Positions 6,461-15,699 of a DNA stretch of 64,000 bases are shown piece after piece. The translations under genes were made by a program, and so were the position numbers. Under the pieces are notes generated by a model. It searched no databases and was not told where the DNA came from. It saw only the letters and a list, made by a program, of their open reading frames with translations. Each line of letters opens with the position of its first letter. Position 1 is the stretch's first letter. Source of the stretch: Rhizobium etli CFN 42 (lineage in GTDB: Bacteria > Pseudomonadota > Alphaproteobacteria > Rhizobiales > Rhizobiaceae); contig NC_007761.1 in the NCBI RefSeq assembly GCF_000092045.1, positions 3,351,001 through 3,415,000 on the forward strand. Direction: 5' to 3'.

Positions 6461-9453
6461 GCGCCGCGACGCCGGATATATCCTTCCTCATTCCTGCCTA
6501 TAATGCAGAGGATACGCTTGCCGAATGTCTCATCAGCCTGCAGCGGCAGACGCGGACGAACTGGCAGGCGGTGGTGGTCGACGACGGTTCGAGCGACCGC
6601 ACCTGGGAGGTTCTTCAAGGCATCGCCGCGACGGACGCCCGCATTCTCCCAGTCCGCCAGTCGAACGCTGGTGCGGCGGCAGCGCGAAACCAAGCCGCGC
6701 GCCTGGCGGCCGCCCCCCTGCTTTCCATGCTAGACGCCGACGACTGGCTGGATCCGACCTTCATCGAAACCATGCTGCCGATCGCGGAGGATCGATCGCC
6801 GCCCGCCATCGCCTATTGCTCCTACCGTCGGGTCGCCCCGGACGGCCGGGTGATGCCGGTGGAACAGGCGCCGGTGCTTGCCGACGATGCCGCCAAGCGC
6901 GAATTCTCGTCCTTCTGCGCGCTCGCCATTCATACGGTGGTCTTTCCGAAAAGCCTTTTCGAGCGGGTCGGTGGCATGGATGAGAGCCTGCAGACCTGCG
7001 AGGAGTGGGATCTCTGGCTGCGCATGGCCTTTGCAAACGCAGAATTTCACCGTGTCGACGCCTGCCTGGCCTTCTACCGCATGAAGCCGGGCTCGCTTTC
7101 CGGCGATCCGACGAAACTGGTGCGTGACGCCATTTGCGTGACGACGAAGGCCGAAGCGCTGTGCAGACAGCACGGCTTGCCCCCCGAGGGTCCGGAGACC
7201 GGCTGGATCACACCCGCCGTCAGCCGATTGCGCATGCTCGTCTGGGTCATCGCGGCCAAGCACGATCCGAGCCTGGACGTAGCGACCCTCGCCGCCCTGC
7301 TGCCGGACATCCCGGATGCCGCAGGCTATGAGAGTTTTTTTGCCGGCGTGATCCTGCACGGCCTGCAGACCGGCCTCCTCCCCGACCGGGCCGAAGATCT
7401 CATCGATGCGCCCGAGCAATGGTGGCCGACTTTCCGTCTGCTCGTCCAGCTGATCCAGCGGCATTCCCTGCCCGGCACCGGCCGCAAGATCCTCGAAGCC
7501 GCCGCCTGGCAGCTATCCGCCGGCAACCTTCGGCGATCCTTCACGTTCGGCACGATCCAGGTGGTGAGCGTCGAGCTCGGCGCGCTTTCCAAGGTCATTA
7601 GGGCAGAACAGGCCGATACTCTGATCATGCACGGCTTTTCCGGCGACGATCATGTCGGCACCTTCGTTGGGCCGCTCTGGGGCGACCTGTCGATCCGAGC
7701 GCAGATCCGGCTGATCCTGCAGGAGATGCAGGCGGGAGAACATCTCGAGCGGCAGCCCACCCTCGCTTATGCGGCTGCCTGGACAAGGGAGGCGCTGCGC
7801 GGCTACCGCACCTTCGGCGGGCTCATCCTTCGCAGCGGCCGGCGGCGGGCTCGCCTCGAAAAGCTTCTGGTGCGGACCGGCCGCAATGCCGTCCTGGCCC
7901 GAGCGCCGGGCGACATGCAGGATAACGACGCCCGCCTGTCCGACATCCTGCGCGATCTCGAACGCCGCCTGCCACCGGTGCGGCGTCCGGCCGTCTCGAG
8001 ACCGCAGAAGGAAAAGCCGGCTCGGCAGGCGCAGTCGGTAGAAGACTATTGGGAGCAGGTTTTCGAGCAGCCGGATCCCTGGAATTACCTCTCGGTTTAC
8101 GAGCAGGTCAAATATGACCAGACATTGAACCTGATCCCGCAGGGGACCGAAACGGCCCTAGAACTTGCCTGCGCCGAGGGGATCTTCACCGAGAAGCTGG
8201 CGCGCGCGGTCGACCGGGTGACGGCCACCGATATTTCGCAGCGGGCGATCGACAGGGCGGCCAAGCGCTGCCGCGATCTCTCCAACGTCGAACTCCGGGT
8301 TCTCGACTTCGTCAGACAACAGCTCCCCCCAGATCAGGATCTCATCCTCTGCTCGGAAGTGCTCTATTACATGAAGGATGAGAAGATGCTTGCAGATGTC
8401 TGCCGCAAGATGGCGGCGGCGCTGAAGCCGGGAGGCTCTCTGATTACTGCGCATGCGCATCTGCGACAGGACGAGCCCGGGCGAACCGGTTTCGATTGGG
8501 GCCATCCTTTCGGTGTCGAGACGATCAGACGGGTTCTGGCCGAACAGGCGGGCCTTGCCCTCGAAGAGACGATTGACACCGCGCTTTATGCCATCCATCG
8601 CTTCCGCAAAGCCACTGTGGCCGATCCCGTCCTGCGGTTCGAGACGCATGGAACGCCGATGGACGTCGATGTGGCAAAGCACATCATCTCAGGACCGGCG
8701 GGCATCGCGCGCGAGGCGGCATGGGCAACCGAGGTAACGACCTCCATTCCCATCCTGATGTATCACCGGATCGCCGAGGACGGCCCCGCCGCGCTGCGGC
8801 GCTTCCGCACGCCGCCGGACGTGTTCCGCAAGCAGATGCAATTCCTGCGCCGGCACGGCTATTACGCCGTGACCGCGCCGACGCTCACTAATCTTTTGCG
8901 CAGCGGCAAGCCGATCCAGGGCCGGCCCGTTATGCTGACCTTCGACGACGCCTATCTCGATTTCCGCACCAACGCCTTCCCGATCCTGGCCGAGAACGAT
9001 TTCAGCGCCGACGTCTTCGTCGTCACCGACAAGGTCGGCGGCCGCTCGGACTGGGATCGCGCCTATGGCGAGCCGGCGGCGCTGATGGCCTGGCCGGATA
9101 TGCAGGAATTGCAGCAGAAAGGTATCAGCTTCGGCTCCCATCTCGCCTCCCACACGCCGGCGAGCGCGATGGAAAACGATGCCTTGCTCGCCGAGGCCTT
9201 GCGGTCGCGCCGTGCGCTGGAAACCCGGCTGGGCAGCCCCGTGGTTTCGGTCGCGCTGCCCTACGGCGCCACCGACTTCAGGGTGCCGGGCATTCTTTCC
9301 CTTGCCGGCTACACGATCGGCTTCACCACACGCGCCGCGACCGCCGCCGTTTCCGACAATGTCTATGGCCTGCCGCGGCTCGAAGTTCGCGGCGACCGGC
9401 CGCTCGAGGCCTTCCCCGCACTGATGGGCCTGCCCGGAGCCTTAATCGGATGA
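6454..9453 (+). CDS. Fusion: GT2 glycosyltransferase + NodS-like methyltransferase + NodB-like polysaccharide deacetylase
   Basis: A 999-residue three-domain enzyme. Residues about 8-290: GT-A domain (ISFLIPAYNAEDTL, VVVDDGSSDRTW, DXD as MLDADDW). About 290-525: helical linker of unknown function, ending in a basic Pro/Arg-rich stretch. About 528-735: SAM methyltransferase of the NodS type (DPWNYLSVYEQVKYDQTL, then ALELACAEG as motif I). About 765-999: NodB-homology deacetylase with TFDD (829-832), the metal histidines in SHLASH, and a LPYG motif. ATG 6454 is chosen because GGAAGA lies 7 nt upstream and it overlaps the preceding stop; ATG 6439 is an alternative. It overlaps the next gene by 4 bp. 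It would add, methylate and deacetylate one sugar; that is inference from domain order. Confidence 0.85.
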   Translation: MVSAATPDISFLIPAYNAEDTLAECLISLQRQTRTNWQAVVVDDGSSDRTWEVLQGIAATDARILPVRQSNAGAAAARNQAARLAAAPLLSMLDADDWLDPTFIETMLPIAEDRSPPAIAYCSYRRVAPDGRVMPVEQAPVLADDAAKREFSSFCALAIHTVVFPKSLFERVGGMDESLQTCEEWDLWLRMAFANAEFHRVDACLAFYRMKPGSLSGDPTKLVRDAICVTTKAEALCRQHGLPPEGPETGWITPAVSRLRMLVWVIAAKHDPSLDVATLAALLPDIPDAAGYESFFAGVILHGLQTGLLPDRAEDLIDAPEQWWPTFRLLVQLIQRHSLPGTGRKILEAAAWQLSAGNLRRSFTFGTIQVVSVELGALSKVIRAEQADTLIMHGFSGDDHVGTFVGPLWGDLSIRAQIRLILQEMQAGEHLERQPTLAYAAAWTREALRGYRTFGGLILRSGRRRARLEKLLVRTGRNAVLARAPGDMQDNDARLSDILRDLERRLPPVRRPAVSRPQKEKPARQAQSVEDYWEQVFEQPDPWNYLSVYEQVKYDQTLNLIPQGTETALELACAEGIFTEKLARAVDRVTATDISQRAIDRAAKRCRDLSNVELRVLDFVRQQLPPDQDLILCSEVLYYMKDEKMLADVCRKMAAALKPGGSLITAHAHLRQDEPGRTGFDWGHPFGVETIRRVLAEQAGLALEETIDTALYAIHRFRKATVADPVLRFETHGTPMDVDVAKHIISGPAGIAREAAWATEVTTSIPILMYHRIAEDGPAALRRFRTPPDVFRKQMQFLRRHGYYAVTAPTLTNLLRSGKPIQGRPVMLTFDDAYLDFRTNAFPILAENDFSADVFVVTDKVGGRSDWDRAYGEPAALMAWPDMQELQQKGISFGSHLASHTPASAMENDALLAEALRSRRALETRLGSPVVSVALPYGATDFRVPGILSLAGYTIGFTTRAATAAVSDNVYGLPRLEVRGDRPLEAFPALMGLPGALIG

Positions 9454-10532
9454 CAATCATCAGCACCGCAGCGACCCCTATGATCACCGTCGTCATCCCG
9501 GCCTACAACGCCGAAAAGACGCTTCTCGAAACGTTGCAAAGCATCTCGAACCAAACCTACGACAAGCTCGAGATCCTTGTGGTCGATGACGGATCGCTGG
9601 ACGGCACCTTCGCGCTTGCGAGCGACTATGGCCTCACCGATCACCGCGTCCGCGTTCTCCGGCAGCCCAACGGCGGCGTGGCACGCGCCCGCAACCACGG
9701 CATCAGGGAGGCGCTGGGCGCCTTTGTGGCGCCTATCGATGCCGACGACGTGTGGCATCCTGAGAAAATCGAACGCCAGCTTCAGGCGCTTAGAAAATTT
9801 CCCGATGGACATGGCGTCGCCTACAACTGGTATGCGGCGATCGACGAAAACGGCGTTATTTTTGGCCATTCACGCCCGGTCATGCACGAAGGCAACATCT
9901 TCGAACCTTTGCTGAGGGAGAACTTCATCGGCAATGGCAGCACGCCGCTGATGCCGCGGGCGGAGGTTCTCCGCTGCGGCGGCTACGATGCCGGCCTGCG
10001 CGACAGTGGCGCCGAGGGCTGCGAGGACCTGAAGCTCTATCTGGCTTTGGCCGAGCGCCTGCCCTTCGCGCTGGTTCCAGATTTTCTCACCGGTTATCGC
10101 TTCACCAGGGGAAACATGTCGAGCAACGCCTATCGAATGCTGAAATCCCACGCCCTGGTGATGGCGCCGATCATCCAACGCTATCCGCATCTGACGCGCG
10201 ATATTGAGACAGCCAAATTCAATACAGCGCGCTGGTATTTCAACAGGGCGATTGCGGACCGCGACTATGCCCAGCTCAAGAAGCTGGCGCCAATGATGGC
10301 GCGGCAATATTCCCCGCAGCTAGTCGTCCATGGCATGCGGCTGCGCTTTCGCCAAGCGAAACGCCATGGCATCCGCATTGCAAAACGCCTCCTCGGAAAG
10401 TCTTTCGCTCGGCCGGATGCCCGTCTTGCGGCGGCGGCCCTTCCGCAACCCGGCACAGCGTTCAGCGATCGTTTTATCACGGTCGGCAGAGTGCTCAGCC
10501 CGACGTCTCCGCGGATGGCCGACAATGAATAG
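9450..10532 (+). CDS. Family 2 glycosyltransferase
   Basis: A 360-residue GT-A enzyme: ITVVIPAYNAEKTLLETLQS at residues 11-30, ILVVDDGSLDGT, the conserved GGVARARNHGI, and DXD in IDADDVWHP. The middle (NFIGNGSTPLMPRAEVLRCGGYD) is shared with the transferase encoded at 12.3 kb, so the two are probably paralogues using related donors. The start overlaps the stop of the fusion gene (ATGA), and its 3' end overlaps the ABC exporter gene, so these genes form one tightly coupled unit. Confidence 0.88.
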   Translation: MTIISTAATPMITVVIPAYNAEKTLLETLQSISNQTYDKLEILVVDDGSLDGTFALASDYGLTDHRVRVLRQPNGGVARARNHGIREALGAFVAPIDADDVWHPEKIERQLQALRKFPDGHGVAYNWYAAIDENGVIFGHSRPVMHEGNIFEPLLRENFIGNGSTPLMPRAEVLRCGGYDAGLRDSGAEGCEDLKLYLALAERLPFALVPDFLTGYRFTRGNMSSNAYRMLKSHALVMAPIIQRYPHLTRDIETAKFNTARWYFNRAIADRDYAQLKKLAPMMARQYSPQLVVHGMRLRFRQAKRHGIRIAKRLLGKSFARPDARLAAAALPQPGTAFSDRFITVGRVLSPTSPRMADNE

Positions 10533-12285
10533 ATTTCGGAAACCCGCTTCCTCCCGGCCAGCCGGCGCCTATAACATGGTTATTGCGGCGCGCTTCCGCG
10601 AGCTTTTGCAGCTCGTGCCGGCGCTGCGGCTGAAGATGACGGTGATGATCATCCTCGGTATTCTCACCGGATTTTCGGAGATGGTCGGCATCACCTTTCT
10701 GGTAAGCCTCGTCTTTCTCCTCGGACAGCAGGCCCCGGCTTCCGGCTCTGCCATTGCCGGCCTCCCGGCTTTTTTGGGGGGCATCGACCTCAGTCTTTCG
10801 AAACCGACGCTGATCGGCATCCTCATCGCCTCCATACTTCTGCGCATTCTTTTGGGATTCGCCAATTCGCTGATCGCAAGTGCGATCAACCACCGGATCA
10901 GCGATCGCATGCGTGACCGCCTCTACGCCAAGGTCTTGACAATCCCATTCCAGCGCTTTCAGGCCTATGAGCGCAGCGATCTGATCAATGTGATCGCCAC
11001 CGAAGCCTATGCGGTGTCCTCGGCGCACGCGAGCCTGGTGCGTTTAGGTGTCAATTTCGGTACGATCCTCATCTTCGGCATCGGCATGCTGGTCATGGCT
11101 TGGCCGATCGCCTTGCTCGGCATTGTGTTCGGCTTCATTCATAACTTCGCTTTGGGTTTCTTTGCCGGCGCCTACCGTCGTCTCGGCGCTGCGGCGCTGA
11201 CGGCCGTCGAAGCATTAACGCAGCTGAGTTGGACAACGCTGCAGACGTTGAAGGCAGTCAAAAGCTTCGGTCTCGAGAAGCGCCATCAACAGCTCTTCGA
11301 GGCACTTTCCACGGAAGTCGGCCGGACCTGGCGCCACTCGGACTGGATGGGCGCTGCGACCTCGCTGTTGAGTGAAATCCTGACCTTCGGGGTCATCCTG
11401 ACGATCATTCTGTCCTCGGAATTCCTGCCGGTGGATTTCAAGGCAGCGCTCTCGGCCACCATCCTTCTTTACCGGCTTCAGCCGCACATAAAGGGATTCG
11501 ATTCCCAGATCCTGCGTCTTTACGAAATGGAAGCGTCCTTGCAGAACGTATTGTCGCTGCTTTCTGAAAAGGATGACGCCAAGCAGGCCTCGCAAGGAGC
11601 GCCTGTCGATCGTCTGGCGGAAGCCATCGTCTTCCACGATGTTTCGTTCACCTATGAGCACGCGACCGCCCCGGCCGTTCACAACCTCAATTTTTCGATC
11701 AAAGCAGGTGAATCGACGGCTCTCACGGGACCGAGCGGCTCCGGCAAAACGACAATTCTGAACATGATCCTCGACCTCAATCGTCCAACGCGTGGCATGA
11801 TCACGATTGATGGTCGGGATCTAGCAACCCTTAACCGACCCAGTTGGCTGCAACTTCTCTCGGTCTCTGGCCAGGATGTGGAGCTAATGGAGGGCACGGT
11901 GTTCGACAACATCCGCTTCCGTCGCGATATTTCCGAGCAGGACGTCCGTTGGGCCGCCGATGTCGCCTGCGCCACGGAATTTATCGAAAATTTACCCGAA
12001 GGCTTCGATGAGTGGCTGGGCGATGAGGCGGTGCGGCTTTCGGGCGGACAACGGCAACGCATCGGCCTAGCGCGCGCACTGGCCGGAAGACCGCAAATTC
12101 TGCTGTTGGACGAAGCCACGAGCGCGCTTGATGAGACGACCGAGATGCGGGTGTTTTCGGCGATAAAGGAAGATGCCGACAGAACACTGATCGTCGTCAG
12201 CCACCGCCCCGCTGTCGCCAGGCTGATGAAGTACCAGATCGATCTTCGCGCACCAATACTGACATCCACATCCAAGCTCGGGTGA
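10525..12285 (+). CDS. ABC exporter, fused membrane and ATPase domains
   Basis: A 586-residue half-size exporter of the MsbA/PglK type that would dimerise in the inner membrane. The first about 330 residues are hydrophobic (six expected helices; first near MTVMIILGILTGF). The nucleotide-binding domain has Walker A GPSGSGKTT, Q-loop SGQDVEL, signature LSGGQRQR, Walker B ILLLDEATSALD and H-loop VSHR, all intact. Its position inside a run of glycosyltransferases suggests it flips a lipid-linked glycan or exports a small glycolipid. ATG 10525 overlaps the upstream gene by 8 bp; a later ATG (10576) is possible. This exporter is distinct from the Wzx flippase at 26.7 kb, hinting at two separate products. 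Confidence 0.88.
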   Translation: MNRFRKPASSRPAGAYNMVIAARFRELLQLVPALRLKMTVMIILGILTGFSEMVGITFLVSLVFLLGQQAPASGSAIAGLPAFLGGIDLSLSKPTLIGILIASILLRILLGFANSLIASAINHRISDRMRDRLYAKVLTIPFQRFQAYERSDLINVIATEAYAVSSAHASLVRLGVNFGTILIFGIGMLVMAWPIALLGIVFGFIHNFALGFFAGAYRRLGAAALTAVEALTQLSWTTLQTLKAVKSFGLEKRHQQLFEALSTEVGRTWRHSDWMGAATSLLSEILTFGVILTIILSSEFLPVDFKAALSATILLYRLQPHIKGFDSQILRLYEMEASLQNVLSLLSEKDDAKQASQGAPVDRLAEAIVFHDVSFTYEHATAPAVHNLNFSIKAGESTALTGPSGSGKTTILNMILDLNRPTRGMITIDGRDLATLNRPSWLQLLSVSGQDVELMEGTVFDNIRFRRDISEQDVRWAADVACATEFIENLPEGFDEWLGDEAVRLSGGQRQRIGLARALAGRPQILLLDEATSALDETTEMRVFSAIKEDADRTLIVVSHRPAVARLMKYQIDLRAPILTSTSKLG

Positions 12286-13400
12286 CGGCGATGGAGATGT
12301 CACCGGTCTCAGGAATTCTGGTAGCGGTCGTGATCCCCGCCTATAACGCCAGTGACTATATTGCCCAGACGCTTCAGTCTGTCATCGATCAAACCCACGA
12401 GGCGCTGGAGATCATTGTCGTCAACGATGGCTCGACGGACGAAACGGCGTCCATCTGCCGCCGCTTCGCCGCTGTCGACGCGAGGATCCAGCTTCTGTCG
12501 ACGGAAAACCGTGGCGTCGCCGCAGCGCGCAATGCCGGGATTGAAGCATCGAAGGCCGATTATATCGCCTTCCTGGATGCGGATGACCTGTGGCATCCCA
12601 CTTACGTTGAAAAAATGCTGACAGCGCTCCATCCCCTGCCAGACGGGTGGGGAGCAGTATACGCCCTTCACCGTTTGGTCGATTCCGAGGGATATTGCAC
12701 GAAGTCCGGCTCGTCGCTCAACGCGCGCGGATCCATTCTCATTCGCCACCTCGTCTTCCGCTTTGTCGGCAATGGCAGCGGCTTCATGGTGCGCCGCGCC
12801 GTCATTGACAAAATCGGCGGCTACGAGCCGAGCTATGCCGATCGGGGAATTGGAGGATGCGAAGACTTCGATTTCGAACTCCGCACTGCCGAACATTTCA
12901 AGATCGAGGCGGTGCCACTCGGTCTGGTGGGCTATCGCGTTCATTCCACCGCCATGTCTGCCGACAGATCCCGAATGGCCCGATCGCTTTTGGCGGTGAC
13001 CGAGCAATGTGTCGCCCGCAATCCGGAGCTTCCCGCTTTCGTCGTCAGCTGCGCCCACACCTCGGCTCACCTCTATGCATTCTCAAAATTTGCAGCTTTG
13101 AAAGATTGGCACAGCGCCGCCACCTCACTTAGGCACATCTATCATCACAGCCCTCTGCTTGCTGCGGCCGTCATAGTCAAACTGATCTTTTCAAAAGCCA
13201 TCAGAGCCGCAAACAAGGCGTTGGCCAAGGTCCGGCCGGTCGGCCGATCAAAGCAGAAATATTTCAAGAAATTCGAGGAATTAGACCCCCTTATCCCCCT
13301 GGTCGGCGGGTGGTCACGTTTCCGAACGAAGGCCTTGTTCCGTCGCTTGTCGAAGATCGAACGGTGCGGCGGAGAGTTCGCTGCGGCCCCGCGACGATAG
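12282..13400 (+). CDS. Family 2 glycosyltransferase
   Basis: A 372-residue GT-A enzyme with VAVVIPAYNASDYIAQTLQS, IIVVNDGSTDET, the GVAAARNAGI motif and DXD in LDADDLWHP. FRFVGNGSGFMVRRAVIDKIGGYEP parallels the 9.45-kb transferase. The C-terminal 100 residues are basic and probably sit at the membrane surface. The start is GTG 12282, overlapping the exporter stop (GTGA); an ATG at 12291 is an alternative. It is the last gene of the forward run; the next 1.2 kb has no confident gene. Confidence 0.87.
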   Translation: MTAMEMSPVSGILVAVVIPAYNASDYIAQTLQSVIDQTHEALEIIVVNDGSTDETASICRRFAAVDARIQLLSTENRGVAAARNAGIEASKADYIAFLDADDLWHPTYVEKMLTALHPLPDGWGAVYALHRLVDSEGYCTKSGSSLNARGSILIRHLVFRFVGNGSGFMVRRAVIDKIGGYEPSYADRGIGGCEDFDFELRTAEHFKIEAVPLGLVGYRVHSTAMSADRSRMARSLLAVTEQCVARNPELPAFVVSCAHTSAHLYAFSKFAALKDWHSAATSLRHIYHHSPLLAAAVIVKLIFSKAIRAANKALAKVRPVGRSKQKYFKKFEELDPLIPLVGGWSRFRTKALFRRLSKIERCGGEFAAAPRR

Positions 13401-14572
13401 AGCATCTCCGCCCGTCGAGAGAAAATGAAAATGCTTCGGAGGCTGGCGCTTCCGCTCCATTGGTAACTATCCCATCTTTTGAAGTAGAAATTCAAAAACC
13501 ATGAATACTGGCATCCGACATGACAATAATTGTGGGAAAGCATACTTATCTCAATAATAATCCGTGACAGCATCGACTTTAACAGCAATCATATCTTCGT
13601 ACTGTGCAGGCAATCTAAGAGGATCCGCCACCACCCCGGCGGGTCCTCAACTTTGCGAGGGCGGGCGCAGAGCCAACGGTGATGGATCTTGCGTCGAACG
13701 ACCAGAAATCCGCGACAGCGACAATTAAGACCAAAGTCTTTACGGCGCATCGTGTTGGTCCACATCGCAATTGACGCGGAATGCTTCCGCTCAGCTGTAA
13801 CAGCGCACAGCAAGAGGTCGTCACACAAATGATTTTATTATCGATTATACATCATTATGCTGTCTCTACCATTTTACTCACAACGTCCCCTAGATATCAT
13901 TAGTGGAATCTAATTCATCTTATGATAGATATTTAAATACAACTTTCATCTGAAATGTATATTTTTACCTTTTGATAAAATTTTATTAAAGTTTCGATCA
14001 CTCTGAGTTGTTATATTTCGCCGGCCTCAACGGGCATCAATTCTTTCCGAAAGAATAAAACTGCTGAGGTTACTTCCGGCTTTTCCTTGCCGGCAGCGCC
14101 CTGACCAACCGGCATTCTAAACGCGGCGGCCATGGCCGATGGCCGGACAGTCTCCGAACCGGCCATCAACGAAAACCTGACGACGTAATTCACAAGAGTT
14201 GATGATCTGGAGACGAACGAAGCTTTAATATGCGGAGAAATCAAAGGATTACCACCGTTCATCACGCTACCGGCCAGACCGGTATAAGGGCAGCCTTCGA
14301 CCGGTCATGACAAGTTCGCCTGATGATTTGAGACCCTCCGGAAGACAAGCCGCAGCCTAAGAGAGCCCCCTGGTTCGAGCGGCCCCCCGCATGGAACGAT
14401 GACTGCGGAGCACCAAACGCCTCGCCCGCGTCAACGCCCTGAATGTCCGCTCCCGCACCAATCTGTGTCGAAATGGTCGCACCTCTCCATCGAATTAACC
14501 GTTCATAAAGCATTTGCTTGCTCAACTTATAATTTGTGTCATGGTCACTGCAAGTAGTGAGGAGCCGATCTG
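13401..14572. other. Long gene-poor region
   Basis: About 1.17 kb with no confident gene. Only short overlapping frames occur (for example minus-strand frames at 13589-13828, 14011-14265 and 14262-14588) with no ribosome site or recognisable domain. Between about 13830 and 14010 the DNA is very AT-rich compared with the rest of the window. A TATAAT hexamer at 14528-14533 is probably the -10 of the small gene at 14573, though no good -35 is at the right distance. The region reads as decayed DNA at an insertion-prone spot. Confidence 0.5.
13619..13648 (+). terminator. Stem-loop, possible terminator
   Basis: GAGGATCCGCC pairs with GGCGGGTCCTC (11 bp with one G-T pair) around an 8-nt loop, followed by AACTTT. 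It lies 220 bp after the last glycosyltransferase gene of the run and could end that transcript, though the T-run is poor. Confidence 0.4.
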
Positions 14573-14779
14573 ATGAGTGATATGGCATCGCAGATTCCGG
14601 AATTTGGTTATGATGAACGCGTGATGATCTGCCGGAAACAGATTGAGAAGGCGGTTTATCAGTTCATTGCAAACACGAAGGTCGAAGGGTGCGATCCGGC
14701 GGAAGTCGCTATGGCTATCGCCGACATTGCCGACGATTACATTTTGCTGCTGGCACAGAAGCGCAATTTGACCCATTGA
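14573..14779 (+). CDS. Small conserved-looking protein of unknown function
   Basis: A 68-residue acidic protein with no signal peptide or membrane segment. It seems largely helical (YDERVMICRKQIEKAVYQFI, then PAEVAMAIADIADDYILLL). The start is well supported: GAGGAG lies 8 nt before the ATG and a TATAAT hexamer 40 bp upstream. I do not recognise the family. It stands alone between decayed sequence on both sides, so a regulatory or stress role cannot be argued from context. Confidence 0.6.
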   Translation: MSDMASQIPEFGYDERVMICRKQIEKAVYQFIANTKVEGCDPAEVAMAIADIADDYILLLAQKRNLTH

Positions 14780-15140
14780 GATCAGGGATCGGCCAGACCG
14801 GCCGGTCGCCAGACGACCGCTGAAACGAGCATCGCCGCCGTCTCCCTGCCCGGAGACAACGTCAATGAAACCGCGTACCATTCATTTGAGCCTATCTATC
14901 TGCCGGGCATCGCATAAATTCTGACTAAGCAGGCAGTCATCCAGCAGCCCACGAGATGCGGGGCCGCTCCGAAGCCAATAATTAGATGGATTGCCAATAC
15001 ACTGGGCCTGCACGGCAGCTCGTATTTCCGCCGGCAGCATCCGTTTCTTAAATTGATCGAGGCCCTACTATTCGCGACCATCACCGGTGCACGGGCGGCC
15101 ATAACCTCGAAGCCCGCGTTAATTTTCACGGTGATCCAAA

Positions 15141-15326
15141 GTTCGGGAGCAGCAAGGCGCCGCCCGGCACATCGGCCCGAAACCGCATGCCTACAAGCAG
15201 CGCTGAGGCATTGAGAGTTTCTTGTCCAAACTCAAACAATGGCGACGCCTCGCCACCGGCTATGACAAGCTCGCCGCCAATTTCGTCGGCTTCATCAAGT
15301 TGGCCCAGGCATCTGCTTTTGCTTGA
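15141..15326 (+). pseudogene. Remnant of an IS5-family transposase (C-terminus)
   Basis: One frame reads VREQQGAARHIGPKPHAYKQR, then an in-frame TGA (15204-15206), then GIESFLSKLKQWRRLATGYD and KLAANFVGFIKLA before the stop at 15324. The pattern AYKQR-x-x-IE-x-F-x-x-KLKQ-x-RR-x-ATRYDKLA-x-NF is the DDE-domain end of IS5-group transposases. The N-terminal domains and terminal repeats are not found, so it is a fossil rather than a mobile element. Confidence 0.7.
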
Positions 15327-15348
15327 ATAGTTAACTTGTCACCACAGC

Positions 15349-15597
15349 CTAATGACTTTTTATGCTCAGCAGGGGAACCGGAGAGCTCAATTCGGCCAAC
15401 TCTCTGGTCAATCCCTCCCCCACTTCCTGCTTCACCGCCTCAAGAGCAAGGTCGAGGCAATTCGTTGCGAATTGCAGTTTGACGTCCTGAGCGACCTGTC
15501 GCGCATAGGCGATCATCCGTGCCAATGCGACCAGTTCGTCCAGAGCGTCGTTCGCCCCTAGATCTCCATTTATCTTAACACCCGATGTCACGCCCAT
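15349..15597 (-). CDS. 82-residue protein downstream of tfuA, unknown
   Basis: Last gene of the minus-strand YcaO-TfuA group, 102 bp after the tfuA stop. It is acidic and mostly helical (ANDALDELVALARMIAYAR, then VAQDVKLQFATNCLDLAL) and has no signal peptide. The start at 15597 is chosen because GGAG lies 8 nt upstream; an ATG at 15603 is too close to that site, and longer versions reach into non-coding sequence. No family is recognised. Position suggests a role with the modified peptide (immunity, accessory or substrate), which is inference only. Confidence 0.5.
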   Translation of the reverse strand: MGVTSGVKINGDLGANDALDELVALARMIAYARQVAQDVKLQFATNCLDLALEAVKQEVGEGLTRELAELSSPVPLLSIKSH

Positions 15598-15699
15598 GCC
15601 CATTTCTCCAACGAATAGAAGGAATGATACGCGGGCTGACGCGGTCGAGCCCGTGAAAAAAGCGTGACACAACTCTCGGTGACGGTCGTCGTCTTCGCT

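Noticed and set aside
13589..13828. 79-codon minus-strand frame
   Set aside because: Cys/Arg/Trp-rich composition, spans a hairpin, no ribosome site; not coding-like.
14011..14588. Two overlapping minus-strand frames (84 and 108 codons)
   Set aside because: They overlap by 4 bp like coupled genes, but neither has a ribosome site or recognisable domain, and the upstream frame overlaps the well-supported small plus-strand gene at 14573.
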